From: JAWXUT01 sp044426075
Lineage (GTDB): Bacteria > Bacillota > Clostridia > Christensenellales > DTU072
Direction: 5' to 3'
NCBI GenBank assembly: GCA_044426075.1
Contig: JAWXUT010000050.1
Location: 1-12,185, forward strand
Length of the DNA: 12,185 nt
The translations under genes and the position numbers were made by a program. The notes beneath the pieces are model-generated. The model had not been told where the DNA came from. It saw only the letters and a list, made by a program, of their open reading frames with translations, and searched no databases. Positions 1-7,788 of the stretch are shown here, piece after piece (within the stretch, counting starts at the first letter, position 1; every line of letters begins with the position of its first letter).

Positions 1-3000
1 TCTCTTTGTGCCAAATTTCAATGTTATCTTCAAGTATCTTGGCGTTTTCTGTGAGCTTTGCAATATATTCGTTGAGCGATTTTAAGTATCCGTCAACCCT
101 AATTATAGCGCCAACGCCCGAGTCGCCTACCTCAATATTATAATCTGCATTGCCACTTATTGTTACCATCTTTTTGGCGGGGCTAGATTGTTGTGGAATT
201 ACAATTTTGAAGCCTTGATACTCCATTATAACGCTATCGCGCGCAACTGTTCCCGCAAGATTGCCATTAACTCCGTCTATAATTGCTTGCCCAATTTCGG
301 TTTTTCCACCCTTAATTGCCACAAATTCACGCGTGTAACGCTCATTATCAGCAGTTACTGCGGCTATTCTGTAACGCAACCTTTCTGCACGCCCCTCTTC
401 AATAGGCAACGTTGCTATTAACTCTTGCCTATGTTGCAAGTCTTGCCTCTCAAGCGTGCGATATTTCATAAAATCGTTGTATGTCTCCACCCTATGCTTT
501 ATAAGTGGATTGCCTATTGCAAGCGCCTTTACTTCGGCATATGTTAACACTGTGTCATCGATTTCTGCACTATCCCTAATGCCAATATTGCCACACAACA
601 GCTGCGAAATAAAGCGCTGTTTGCTCTCTAATATCTGCCAAGAATACGCGTCAAAAGTGCCTTCAGTTATGTATCTAAATATCTTTACAACCTCATTTCT
701 GTTGCCTTGCCTTAGTATTCTACCTTCGCGTTGCGTCATATCAGAAGGGCGCCAAGGTACATCTAAGTGATGCAGCGCAACCATTCTGTTTTGCACATTT
801 ACACCTATGCCCATTTTTGGCGTACTGCCAATAAGCACTCGCATTTTACCCGCGCGCATACTGTCTAAAAGATTGGTTTTTTCTATTTCATTTGTCGCTT
901 CGTGTATGAATCCAATCTCAACTTTGGGTATCCCTAACTGCACTAACAGACACCTTAATTCATCATAAATGTTAAATTCTGCCTTTGGTGTACCAATGTC
1001 ACTAAACACCATTTGCGTGCCCTTTTGCTGACGTGTTTCACACCAAATATTATAAACATTATTTGCGCAAGCCACCGTCTTGCTGCATTTATCTGCACTT
1101 AAATTGTTGTTTAATAGCCTTACATCTAACGCCAATTTTCTGCCGTCAACGGTAACTTTTAACATATTATCTTCGCGCCTATCTACAAGTTTGCCACGTA
1201 TAAGTTCTATGCGATTTGCTATGTTTGCTATCTCTAGTTTTTGTTGCGCACTTCTAGCTACTTTTTTATTAATTTCGCTGTCATCAATGTCTGGCAAATC
1301 TTCTTCATTAACTTTATGGAAGTCAACCACTTGCCCCAACAAACCAACTAGTTCTGGCAAGTTATGAAAATATGAAAATCGCGTAACTTGCCTATAGGCA
1401 TTTACATCAACATCCACTTCGCACTCATCAACCATTTCTGCAAACATACTAACCCAATTGTCAAAACTATCTAAATCTAGCGTTGCAAGTTCAGATTGCT
1501 GCAAATACTGTTGCATTACATATAAATCGGTCATTGAGTTGGTTATGGGCGTGCCAGTTGCAAAAACCACACCTCTGCCACCGTTGTTAGCATAAACGGT
1601 TTTGCACTTTGCCATTAAATTTTTTGCCTTTCTTGAACCCGTGTGCGACATTCCTCTAACATACTGCATACTGGTTTCCACTTTGATGTTTTTGAAGTTA
1701 TGCGCTTCATCTACGAATAAAGTGTTTATGCATAAATCTTCAAAACAGACCTCTTTTGAGTTTTTATCTTCTTCTTTTTCAAGCTTTGCAAGTGTTTTTT
1801 CCACCAATGCTCGCTTCTGATATAGCCTAGTAATGCCCAATCTGCCCGCGGTGCTTATTGCATAATCAATGCGCGCTAGCCTAGCTTTTTGTTCTGCAAT
1901 GGCTATGCTTTCTCCCACCTTTATCATCTCAAAACAACTGTATGCTATAATAACTGCGTCATAATTGCTGTCGCGGATATCCTCTAGCACACTGGCGCGT
2001 ACGTTTGGCTTAAATGTTTCTGCACTGATTACTTTTATATATGCGTATGGATACATTGAGTAAAAGCTCTGCTCCCACTGCCCAACTATGTTGTTTGGAA
2101 CCACATACATATTGCGCTTAGATATGCCCATAAAATGCATTTCCATACCCGCACCAATCATAGCATACGTCTTGCCACTGCCAACATCGTGAGCTAGCAA
2201 GGTGCTATCAGACTCAATAATGCGCGCTATTGCCTTTTTTTGATAGTCATATAATGTAATATTAGGATTACTCTCACGCAACACTATATATTCGCTATTA
2301 AATTGCCTTGTAATTGTGCTGCCAAACTTGCTGTAATAAATATCTTCAATATCACTAACTGCCTCAGCTTGTTTAGGGAGCCAAGTGTTAAATACTTCTA
2401 AAATTAATCGCCTTTTTTCTTGCAATGATGCCGTCATTCTGGTGTTTAACACCGTTATTGTTTTGCCCGCTTCATTGGGTGAATCCATAACATCATACAC
2501 AGATAATGGTTTATGATTTAGCGTGCGCCTTATTATCTCTAACGCGCCAACTCGTTTTGTGCCAAATTTAGTGAGGTTTATTGCAGAACGCTCAAGTATA
2601 AGTGGCTTATCTACAACCCACTCTTGTATAGCATTTTCATACCTCACAATATCGGTGCGCCATACGTTTTTTGCACCGTCGATATTAAACAAAAATCTTA
2701 TAAAATTATTAACTACATAGTCTGGGAGCCAAGGCGTACCCAACGTAACATAAATATCTTTAAATTGAACCTTTGGTGGCATTATGCTTTTTATAGCTTG
2801 CACATTGCCATTAAAATATCCGTCAAAACTATAGCCAACCTCAATTGCGCGGTTCATTTTATATGTTAAATTGCCCGATAAATATTTTTCGCGCGTTTCA
2901 TATCCTTTATAAAATGTTTCTTGCCACTTGTCTGGATTTTGAAAAATTATTCCTTTTAAATCTGTTATTATTGCACTATGACTTTTATATGTAATATGCG

Positions 3001-3232
3001 CAATGTACTCAATATCAACTCTACCCAATTCGCGCAAACAATAATTATATGCCTCATAGGTATCCAAAAACTCTATATCGGGAACCATAATGCCACTATA
3101 TGGATTAATGTAGTTACTTGGCAAAACCATATTTTTAAGAGTTTGCACTTTGTTATTTATGGCACGGCTTAATTCTTGTTCTTCAAATGTGTCGCCAAAA
3201 TTTTGCCCAGCTTTAATATTTGTATCTATCAA
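1..3232 (-). CDS. SNF2-like DEAD/DEAH helicase of mobile-element type (3' end beyond window)
   Basis: Translating the minus strand from the TTG at 3232 gives an uninterrupted frame of about 1,077 codons that runs off the left edge. Motifs in order: Walker A VGSGKT near residues 350-355; Walker B DEAH at 508-511; motif III-type ATGTPITNSM from 558; RVLIGSTPKMGIGVNVQ from 798; motif VI QREGRILRQGN from 834; then GTFDAYSWQ. Together these identify the superfamily-2 ATPase of very large proteins in conjugative elements and phages, where an N6-adenine methyltransferase often precedes the helicase. Here the protein starts inside the linker that normally follows that domain (recognisable text such as VDIEYIAHITYKS and the YLSGN stretch), so no methyltransferase half is present in this frame. 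It has its own promoter and a good Shine-Dalgarno sequence. Role: an ATP-driven DNA or nucleoprotein remodeller; the target is unknown. The upstream acyltransferase looks functionally unrelated. Confidence 0.9.
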   Translation of the reverse strand, partial: MIDTNIKAGQNFGDTFEEQELSRAINNKVQTLKNMVLPSNYINPYSGIMVPDIEFLDTYEAYNYCLRELGRVDIEYIAHITYKSHSAIITDLKGIIFQNPDKWQETFYKGYETREKYLSGNLTYKMNRAIEVGYSFDGYFNGNVQAIKSIMPPKVQFKDIYVTLGTPWLPDYVVNNFIRFLFNIDGAKNVWRTDIVRYENAIQEWVVDKPLILERSAINLTKFGTKRVGALEIIRRTLNHKPLSVYDVMDSPNEAGKTITVLNTRMTASLQEKRRLILEVFNTWLPKQAEAVSDIEDIYYSKFGSTITRQFNSEYIVLRESNPNITLYDYQKKAIARIIESDSTLLAHDVGSGKTYAMIGAGMEMHFMGISKRNMYVVPNNIVGQWEQSFYSMYPYAYIKVISAETFKPNVRASVLEDIRDSNYDAVIIAYSCFEMIKVGESIAIAEQKARLARIDYAISTAGRLGITRLYQKRALVEKTLAKLEKEEDKNSKEVCFEDLCINTLFVDEAHNFKNIKVETSMQYVRGMSHTGSRKAKNLMAKCKTVYANNGGRGVVFATGTPITNSMTDLYVMQQYLQQSELATLDLDSFDNWVSMFAEMVDECEVDVDVNAYRQVTRFSYFHNLPELVGLLGQVVDFHKVNEEDLPDIDDSEINKKVARSAQQKLEIANIANRIELIRGKLVDRREDNMLKVTVDGRKLALDVRLLNNNLSADKCSKTVACANNVYNIWCETRQQKGTQMVFSDIGTPKAEFNIYDELRCLLVQLGIPKVEIGFIHEATNEIEKTNLLDSMRAGKMRVLIGSTPKMGIGVNVQNRMVALHHLDVPWRPSDMTQREGRILRQGNRNEVVKIFRYITEGTFDAYSWQILESKQRFISQLLCGNIGIRDSAEIDDTVLTYAEVKALAIGNPLIKHRVETYNDFMKYRTLERQDLQHRQELIATLPIEEGRAERLRYRIAAVTADNERYTREFVAIKGGKTEIGQAIIDGVNGNLAGTVARDSVIMEYQGFKIVIPQQSSPAKKMVTISGNADYNIEVGDSGVGAIIRVDGYLKSLNEYIAKLTENAKILEDNIEIWHKE

Positions 3233-3239
3233 AAAAATG

Positions 3240-3245
3240 CTCCTT
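3240..3245 (-). promoter_or_regulatory. ribosome binding site fixing the TTG start of the helicase
   Basis: AAGGAG lies 7 bases upstream of the TTG at 3232-3230. There is no ATG or GTG in this frame near the site, and the next in-frame ATG is tens of codons inside the conserved linker. The strong site therefore decides for the unusual TTG start. Confidence 0.75.
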
Positions 3246-3277
3246 ATCTATAAATTATATGTTTTTCCGTATAGTTA

Positions 3278-3306
3278 AGTATAACACTTTTTTAATATTT
3301 TTGCAA
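3278..3306 (-). promoter_or_regulatory. sigma-A-type promoter for the helicase
   Basis: On the minus strand TTGCAA (3306-3301) is followed by a 17-base spacer and TATACT (3283-3278). Predicted initiation near 3271 gives a leader of about 40 bases before the TTG start. It lies about 20 bases downstream of the acyltransferase stop codon, so the helicase is probably its own transcription unit. I see no clear terminator between the acyltransferase and this promoter, so read-through is possible. Confidence 0.65.
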
Positions 3307-3325
3307 TTGTATTTTTTCTGTTTTA

Positions 3326-4105
3326 TTATTTGTTATCATTTTTATATGTGTTGTCATATGGGGTGATGCGGTGTGGTGGAAGCGCTTTTCCTGCACCCTC
3401 AATTTCGTTCATAATATGCTCAATAATTGTTGCAGTTTGCGCTTTAAAGTTAGCCACATTTTCAACAACTATAGGCTTGCAATAAACAACTTTCTTTAAA
3501 CTTTGGCACACATAAACGGGTACGATACTAATTGGTTTTTTGCTAGTTTTAAGGCACTCTCTTGCAGTAATTGCAACTCCGCCCACAACTTGGTTTACAT
3601 AATTGTATCCTTCGGCGCGATCTTTACACTCTGGGAACAACACTATATCTTTGCCCTCACAAATAGTTTGGGCAGACTTTCTAAATGTGTTAAGAATCCT
3701 TGTATCTTTATAAACGGGAATAGGTTCATAGCTAAGCATTAGCCTTGTAAATGGATATGATAACGCAACCGCAAGCCCGTACAATGCCTTGCGCCCAAAG
3801 CCCTTAATATTAGGGAATACATTTGTAACTATATGATTAGAAAAATCTGTTGGTTCTAGCATCCTACTAACGCTCCACACTCTGTAGCTACGTTTATGAC
3901 AAACTTCCATTGCCATTGGACCAACTAGTTTAGCGTGATTTGCAGCAAAAATTGCAGGTTCAGCTGGAATGTTTTCAGCTCCCTCAACTTTATAGCCGTG
4001 GCATATTATGTTACGGCCTATCATACGAATAAACTTGGATATTGGATAATGATATTTTTTTGTTCTGTCATCCCCTAAAGGATAGTAATATGTTTTCTCA
4101 CTCAT
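3326..4105 (-). CDS. PlsC-like lysophospholipid/glycerol-phosphate acyltransferase
   Basis: 259 residues, the usual size for single-domain PlsC-type enzymes, which move an acyl group onto a lysophospholipid or related acceptor at the inner membrane. Block I is NH at 56-57 followed by AKLVGP, so the usual HX4D is HX4G (Gly62). Block II resembles IPVYKD (129-134), block III is FPEC (157-160) instead of FPEG, and block IV is IVPV (194-197). From memory, clostridial relatives share the NHxxxxGP form, so the change may define a subfamily and need not mean inactivation. The N-terminus is aromatic (YYYPLG near 6-11, YHYP near 18-21), and the deleted copy at 9790-10088 shares it, which supports this start. 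An in-frame TAA lies four codons upstream of the ATG. No Shine-Dalgarno sequence is visible in the AT-only leader. The gene follows the transporter terminator, so it probably has its own weak promoter. Confidence 0.8.
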   Translation of the reverse strand: MSEKTYYYPLGDDRTKKYHYPISKFIRMIGRNIICHGYKVEGAENIPAEPAIFAANHAKLVGPMAMEVCHKRSYRVWSVSRMLEPTDFSNHIVTNVFPNIKGFGRKALYGLAVALSYPFTRLMLSYEPIPVYKDTRILNTFRKSAQTICEGKDIVLFPECKDRAEGYNYVNQVVGGVAITARECLKTSKKPISIVPVYVCQSLKKVVYCKPIVVENVANFKAQTATIIEHIMNEIEGAGKALPPHRITPYDNTYKNDNK

Positions 4106-4178
4106 AAATATATATTAACACATATTTACAAATATTAAAACTATTTTTTTAATTTATATATAAACTTAACAATACGTT

Positions 4179-4204
4179 AAAATAGCACCTTGCGGTGCTA
4201 TTTT
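4179..4204 (-). terminator. intrinsic terminator of the transporter operon
   Basis: An 11-bp perfect stem (AAAATAGCACC paired with GGTGCTATTTT) closes a four-base loop that reads GCAA, a GNRA tetraloop, on the minus strand. The stem ends in T residues 3' on that strand. It starts 7 bases after the stop codon of the last transporter, the expected place for the end of the three-gene unit. Confidence 0.75.
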
Positions 4205-4210
4205 GATTTA

Positions 4211-5944
4211 TTAGGTTGCTGTTGCAGTCAGCTCGTCTGTTGCCGTGAGCCCTTCTTCTTGCAATCGCATTTGCTCATCTTCCGCAGCGGCTCGGTCACG
4301 CAAGTCTTGCATCATCTGCTTGTGTTTTTCTGGCGTTAAATCATAGAAGAAATATGGCGTCATACACATAAACACTTCTAAGGCAAATAGCAAGATATGT
4401 ATGGTGAATACTTTTTGTCTCATAACGGAGTCATACATAATGTCATAGTCACCAATAAAGCCCACCTTCTCGTACAAGAATGGTGTCATATATCCCAAAC
4501 CTAGCGCCATAGGAATTGTAACGTAACCTATGTATTCAGTTGCGCCTTCCATACGCTCGCCGTGTTTCCATTGGTGATAATCCCACGCATCGCCCACACA
4601 CGCGTTGTTTATAACTTGAGCGGGTTTGCTGAACAATGTGCTAAATCCACACGCTAACAACAATAATGTGATAACAACTGCTGGTGTTTGTATTTTGATT
4701 ATCAACAAGCAAGATAATATGCTTATCGTTTGTAATGATTTCATAATTATAACAATGCTTCTGCTGGAATATTTTCGTGTTAAAAATGGCGTTATCAAGT
4801 TTGCGGGGGTTGCGGGAATAGTAGCTATAACCGTTATCCAACTTAGCCATTGCATTTTATATTGATAAAGGATAGTCCAACTTAAAATCATCATAGTAAA
4901 AGTTGAAATTTCTGCAAATACGTTATAGAGTTTTGTTATCCATAGATATTTGTTGCTAATAGCTGCAACAAACGCTTTTTTCGGATCAATTTTAGCAACG
5001 TGTGATTTTGCAACTATAGTTCTCTCGTGACATAGCAAAATACAAGCAGTTGGTATCAAGCCAATTACACTAAATATTGGCAAGATTATGCGATAGATTT
5101 CAATCGAGTTAGCCTCATAGCCCAGTAGGGTTGCAAGCGGATTAATAATCATACCAGTAAGTGAAGTTAGCACACCACCCAAAACTGGGAAGAATGAATT
5201 TAAGAAAACACGTTCTTGCCTATTGCAAGTAAGCAGTGCTTGGAACTTTGCCAAATACTCTGCAGTGTAGTTAATTCTGAGGCCCGACATCAAGTTAGAA
5301 ACGATACTAACAGCTAAAAGCAAGTTGTTTGGCGTCAAGCTATCGTATGGAATATAAGCAACACCCACCGCGCACAACGCCGTAGGCACGCCCATTAACA
5401 CGAACCAAGGTTTAAATTTACCCCACTTTTTGCCAAACAGACGCAAAATAATCATATTTAGATAAATTGGGAGTGCACGTGCCACAATAACTACAACAAC
5501 ATGCCACATAAAGTATGGCAAAATGCTGTCTAGCACAATTAAAAAGCTCCAATTTGACAGCGCAATACTAATAGCTGCAGCTAGCGCAACAATTGTGCCT
5601 ATTGTGTATGTGCGAAATATACCTTTAGGAACTTTGCCTAAATTATCCAATACTTGTACATTCAAACCGGTAAATATATAAGATACAATGCTAGCCATTA
5701 ATCCTATAATATATATATAGGTAAATGAAACCGCAAATATCATACTGATAACTGCAGAAGTTGCCGCCATTTCAACATATTGTGTTACATCAAGCACAAC
5801 ACCGTGACCCATTGTAACGCCAGTAGCTGCGGTTAGTTCTTTATAACTTACATCATAGCCGTCAGCTGGTGTCTTCCACCTCAACTTAAATAGCTTAGCA
5901 TACTTTACAATATTACCTTTTAATGCTTCAGTTTTTTCGCTCAT
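4211..5944 (-). CDS. GPH/MelB-like MFS transporter, third and most divergent of three paralogs
   Basis: 577 residues with about 12-13 hydrophobic segments. Family marks: GKKWGKFKPW at 171-180, matching the MelB-type loop motif RWGKFKPW; NRQERV at 241-246, like the (D/N)xxER element; and DAWDYHQWKHGERMEG at 452-467, the DY-WK-G-R-EG signature of glycoside-pentoside-hexuronide:cation symporters (MFS_2). The likely role is cation-coupled uptake of a sugar or similar solute across the cytoplasmic membrane; the substrate cannot be read. The first conserved loop motif comes about 85 residues later than in MelB, so the N-terminus is extended. It is roughly half identical to its two upstream neighbours. 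The tail is a Glu/Gln-rich linker ending ELTATAT. A GGAGG site lies 4 bases before the ATG. It is the last gene of the array, 60 bases after the previous stop, with a hairpin between. Confidence 0.85.
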   Translation of the reverse strand: MSEKTEALKGNIVKYAKLFKLRWKTPADGYDVSYKELTAATGVTMGHGVVLDVTQYVEMAATSAVISMIFAVSFTYIYIIGLMASIVSYIFTGLNVQVLDNLGKVPKGIFRTYTIGTIVALAAAISIALSNWSFLIVLDSILPYFMWHVVVVIVARALPIYLNMIILRLFGKKWGKFKPWFVLMGVPTALCAVGVAYIPYDSLTPNNLLLAVSIVSNLMSGLRINYTAEYLAKFQALLTCNRQERVFLNSFFPVLGGVLTSLTGMIINPLATLLGYEANSIEIYRIILPIFSVIGLIPTACILLCHERTIVAKSHVAKIDPKKAFVAAISNKYLWITKLYNVFAEISTFTMMILSWTILYQYKMQWLSWITVIATIPATPANLITPFLTRKYSSRSIVIIMKSLQTISILSCLLIIKIQTPAVVITLLLLACGFSTLFSKPAQVINNACVGDAWDYHQWKHGERMEGATEYIGYVTIPMALGLGYMTPFLYEKVGFIGDYDIMYDSVMRQKVFTIHILLFALEVFMCMTPYFFYDLTPEKHKQMMQDLRDRAAAEDEQMRLQEEGLTATDELTATAT

Positions 5945-5965
5945 ACGTCCTCCAATTTTATGTTC

Positions 5966-5993
5966 AAAGGAGCAATTTTTAAATCACTCCTTT
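5966..5993 (-). promoter_or_regulatory. intercistronic hairpin between second and third transporter genes
   Basis: The minus-strand RNA forms a 12-bp stem, AAAGGAGTGATT with AATTGCTCCTTT, including two adjacent G-U wobbles, around a UAAA loop. It lies between the stop at 6005 and the start at 5944, about 12 bases before the GGAGG ribosome binding site. There is no U-tract on its 3' side, so it is not a standard terminator. It matches the hairpin at 7751-7778. Possible roles are mRNA end protection, processing or tuning of gene ratios. Confidence 0.55.
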
Positions 5994-6004
5994 TTTGTTA
6001 ATAT

Positions 6005-7726
6005 TTACGCCGTTGCCGTTGTCAGTTCTGCTGCAGCCCCTGCCGCCTCTTCCGCTGCCGCTCGCTCTTCTAGATCTTTCATCATCTGTCGATGTCTTTC
6101 TGGCGTCAAATCGTAGAACGCATATGGCAACATACACATTATTATCTCGAATGCGTATAGTAAGATATGCACAACGAATATTTTTTCACGCAAAACGGTA
6201 TCATACATAACATCGTAATCGCCGATAAAGCCTACACGCTCGTAGCAAAATGGTGTCATGTAACCTAGAAGCATTGAAAGCGGAACAGTTACATAGTTCA
6301 TATACTCTGAAGCACCTTCAGCCCTTTCGCCAAACTTCCATTGGTGATAATCCCACGCGTCAGCAAGACAAGCCTTGCCAACAATTGAAGCTGGTTTGTT
6401 GCATACAGTTGAAACCATACTTGCAAGCAATACTATTGTGATTGCTAAGAAGTCACTTTCAATTTTTAGTACAAGCAAACAAGATAGTATCATAACTGCT
6501 TGCAGTGTTTTTAAGCCCAACATAACTTGCCTATTTGACCATTTTTTTGTCAAGAAAGGCGTCAATAAGTTTGCGGGGGTTGCGGGTAACGATGCAACCG
6601 TTGTCAATATAATTAAATATTGCATTTTTAATCCGTACAATAGTGTCCAGTTAAGAATCATCAAGCTAAATGATGAAATAACATTGAATGCACCCGACAT
6701 CTTTGATATCCAAAGATATTTGTTTTTTGCAACTGAAGTAAAGCCTTCCCAAAAACCAACCTTTTTGATAACGTGGTTTTTTGCAACAACAGTTCTCTCG
6801 TGGCAATAGACTAATAGCAATGTTGGAATAACACCAATAATACCAAATATTGGCAATATTATACGATAAATTTCAATTGAGTTAACTTCATAACCCAACA
6901 CGCTTGCGAGTGGTGCAACAAATAACGCAGTAACTGAGCTCAACAAACCACCAAGTATTGGGAATATTGAGTTCATAATAACACGCTCTTGCCTATTTCT
7001 TGTCATAATGATTTGGAATCTTGTTAGGTTATATTCTACATATGACAACCTCAAGCCCATCATCATATTTGTTGTGAAGCTAACCGCAAGCAACAAGTTG
7101 CTAGGAGTTAATGAGTCGTAAGGAATATACGCTACTGCAAGCGATGATAACACTAGTGGAATACCCATTATTATCAAATATGGCTTAAATTTGCCCCATT
7201 TTTTACCGAACAAACGGAATATTACTATATTAATATATACTGGAAGTGTTCTACACAAAATAACAATAAACACATGCAACATAAAGTCGGGCAGAATTGC
7301 TTCAAACCAAACCAAGAAGTTTGCATTAGTGTACGCTATTACCCCGAGCGTGCCTGTTACGCCAAGCAAAGCAACCACTATTGCTGTGAATATACCTAAT
7401 TTCTTCTTGCTAATAACGCCCAAGTTATCCATAACTTCAACATTTATGCTTGTTAATATGTAGGTTGCAATTTGCCCCATCAACCCTAACAAATAAATAT
7501 ATGTAAATGAAATTCCAAATACCATACTTACAATAGCTGAAGTTGACGCTAGCTCTACATACTGTGTAACATCAAGCACAACAGCGTGCCCCATACTGCC
7601 AAGGGACGCACATGTTAGTTCTTTATAACTTACATCATATCCGTCGGCTGGAGTCTTCCACCTCAACTTGAATAATTTAAGATACTTCATAGCATTACCT
7701 TTTAATGCGTCTATTTTCCCGCTCAT
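6005..7726 (-). CDS. GPH/MelB-like MFS transporter, second of three paralogs
   Basis: 573 residues from the chosen ATG at 7726. The frame continues upstream to an ATG at 7768, but that would add 14 residues encoded by the intergenic hairpin. The 7726 start has a G7 Shine-Dalgarno tract four bases upstream and yields MSGKIDALKG, which aligns with the other two paralogs. Key motifs are GKKWGKFKPY near 174-183, NRQERV near 244-249, and DAWDYHQWKFGERAEG near 456-471, placing it with GPH-type cation symporters (MFS_2). It is nearly nine-tenths identical to its upstream neighbour, pointing to recent duplication. The differences cluster around residues 229-236 (YVEYNLTR here) and 105-135. The C-terminus is an Ala/Glu run ending ELTTATA and should be cytoplasmic. 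It is the middle gene of the operon; the substrate is unknown. Confidence 0.86.
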   Translation of the reverse strand: MSGKIDALKGNAMKYLKLFKLRWKTPADGYDVSYKELTCASLGSMGHAVVLDVTQYVELASTSAIVSMVFGISFTYIYLLGLMGQIATYILTSINVEVMDNLGVISKKKLGIFTAIVVALLGVTGTLGVIAYTNANFLVWFEAILPDFMLHVFIVILCRTLPVYINIVIFRLFGKKWGKFKPYLIIMGIPLVLSSLAVAYIPYDSLTPSNLLLAVSFTTNMMMGLRLSYVEYNLTRFQIIMTRNRQERVIMNSIFPILGGLLSSVTALFVAPLASVLGYEVNSIEIYRIILPIFGIIGVIPTLLLVYCHERTVVAKNHVIKKVGFWEGFTSVAKNKYLWISKMSGAFNVISSFSLMILNWTLLYGLKMQYLIILTTVASLPATPANLLTPFLTKKWSNRQVMLGLKTLQAVMILSCLLVLKIESDFLAITIVLLASMVSTVCNKPASIVGKACLADAWDYHQWKFGERAEGASEYMNYVTVPLSMLLGYMTPFCYERVGFIGDYDVMYDTVLREKIFVVHILLYAFEIIMCMLPYAFYDLTPERHRQMMKDLEERAAAEEAAGAAAELTTATA

Positions 7727-7730
7727 ACTT

Positions 7731-7737
7731 CCCCCCC
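7731..7737 (-). promoter_or_regulatory. G7 ribosome binding site fixing the second transporter start
   Basis: Seven consecutive G residues, preceded by TTA, stand four bases upstream of the ATG at 7726. A G-tract this long is slippage-prone and atypical beside GGAGG, but it is the only ribosome-binding-like site here, and it selects the 7726 start over the 7768 start. Confidence 0.6.
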
Positions 7738-7750
7738 TAATTTTATATTT

Positions 7751-7778
7751 AAAAGAGCAATCTTTCAATCACTCTTTT
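7751..7778 (-). promoter_or_regulatory. intercistronic hairpin between first and second transporter genes
   Basis: The minus-strand RNA pairs AAAAGAGTGATT with GATTGCTCTTTT around a GAAA (GNRA) tetraloop. It has the same length and the same tandem G-U wobbles as the hairpin at 5966-5993. One G-C pair there is an A-U pair here, a compensatory change on both arms. It lies 10 bases after the stop at 7789. Confidence 0.55.
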
Positions 7779-7788
7779 GGGTTAATAT

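Noticed and set aside
456..3172. Several plus-strand open frames of 60-105 codons in the left third
   Set aside because: All lie antisense to the continuous helicase frame, which carries a full set of conserved motifs.
7727..7768. A 14-residue N-terminal extension of the second transporter from the ATG at 7768
   Set aside because: It would be encoded by the intergenic hairpin and has no counterpart in the paralogs. The ATG at 7726 has a G7 ribosome site and gives aligned N-termini.
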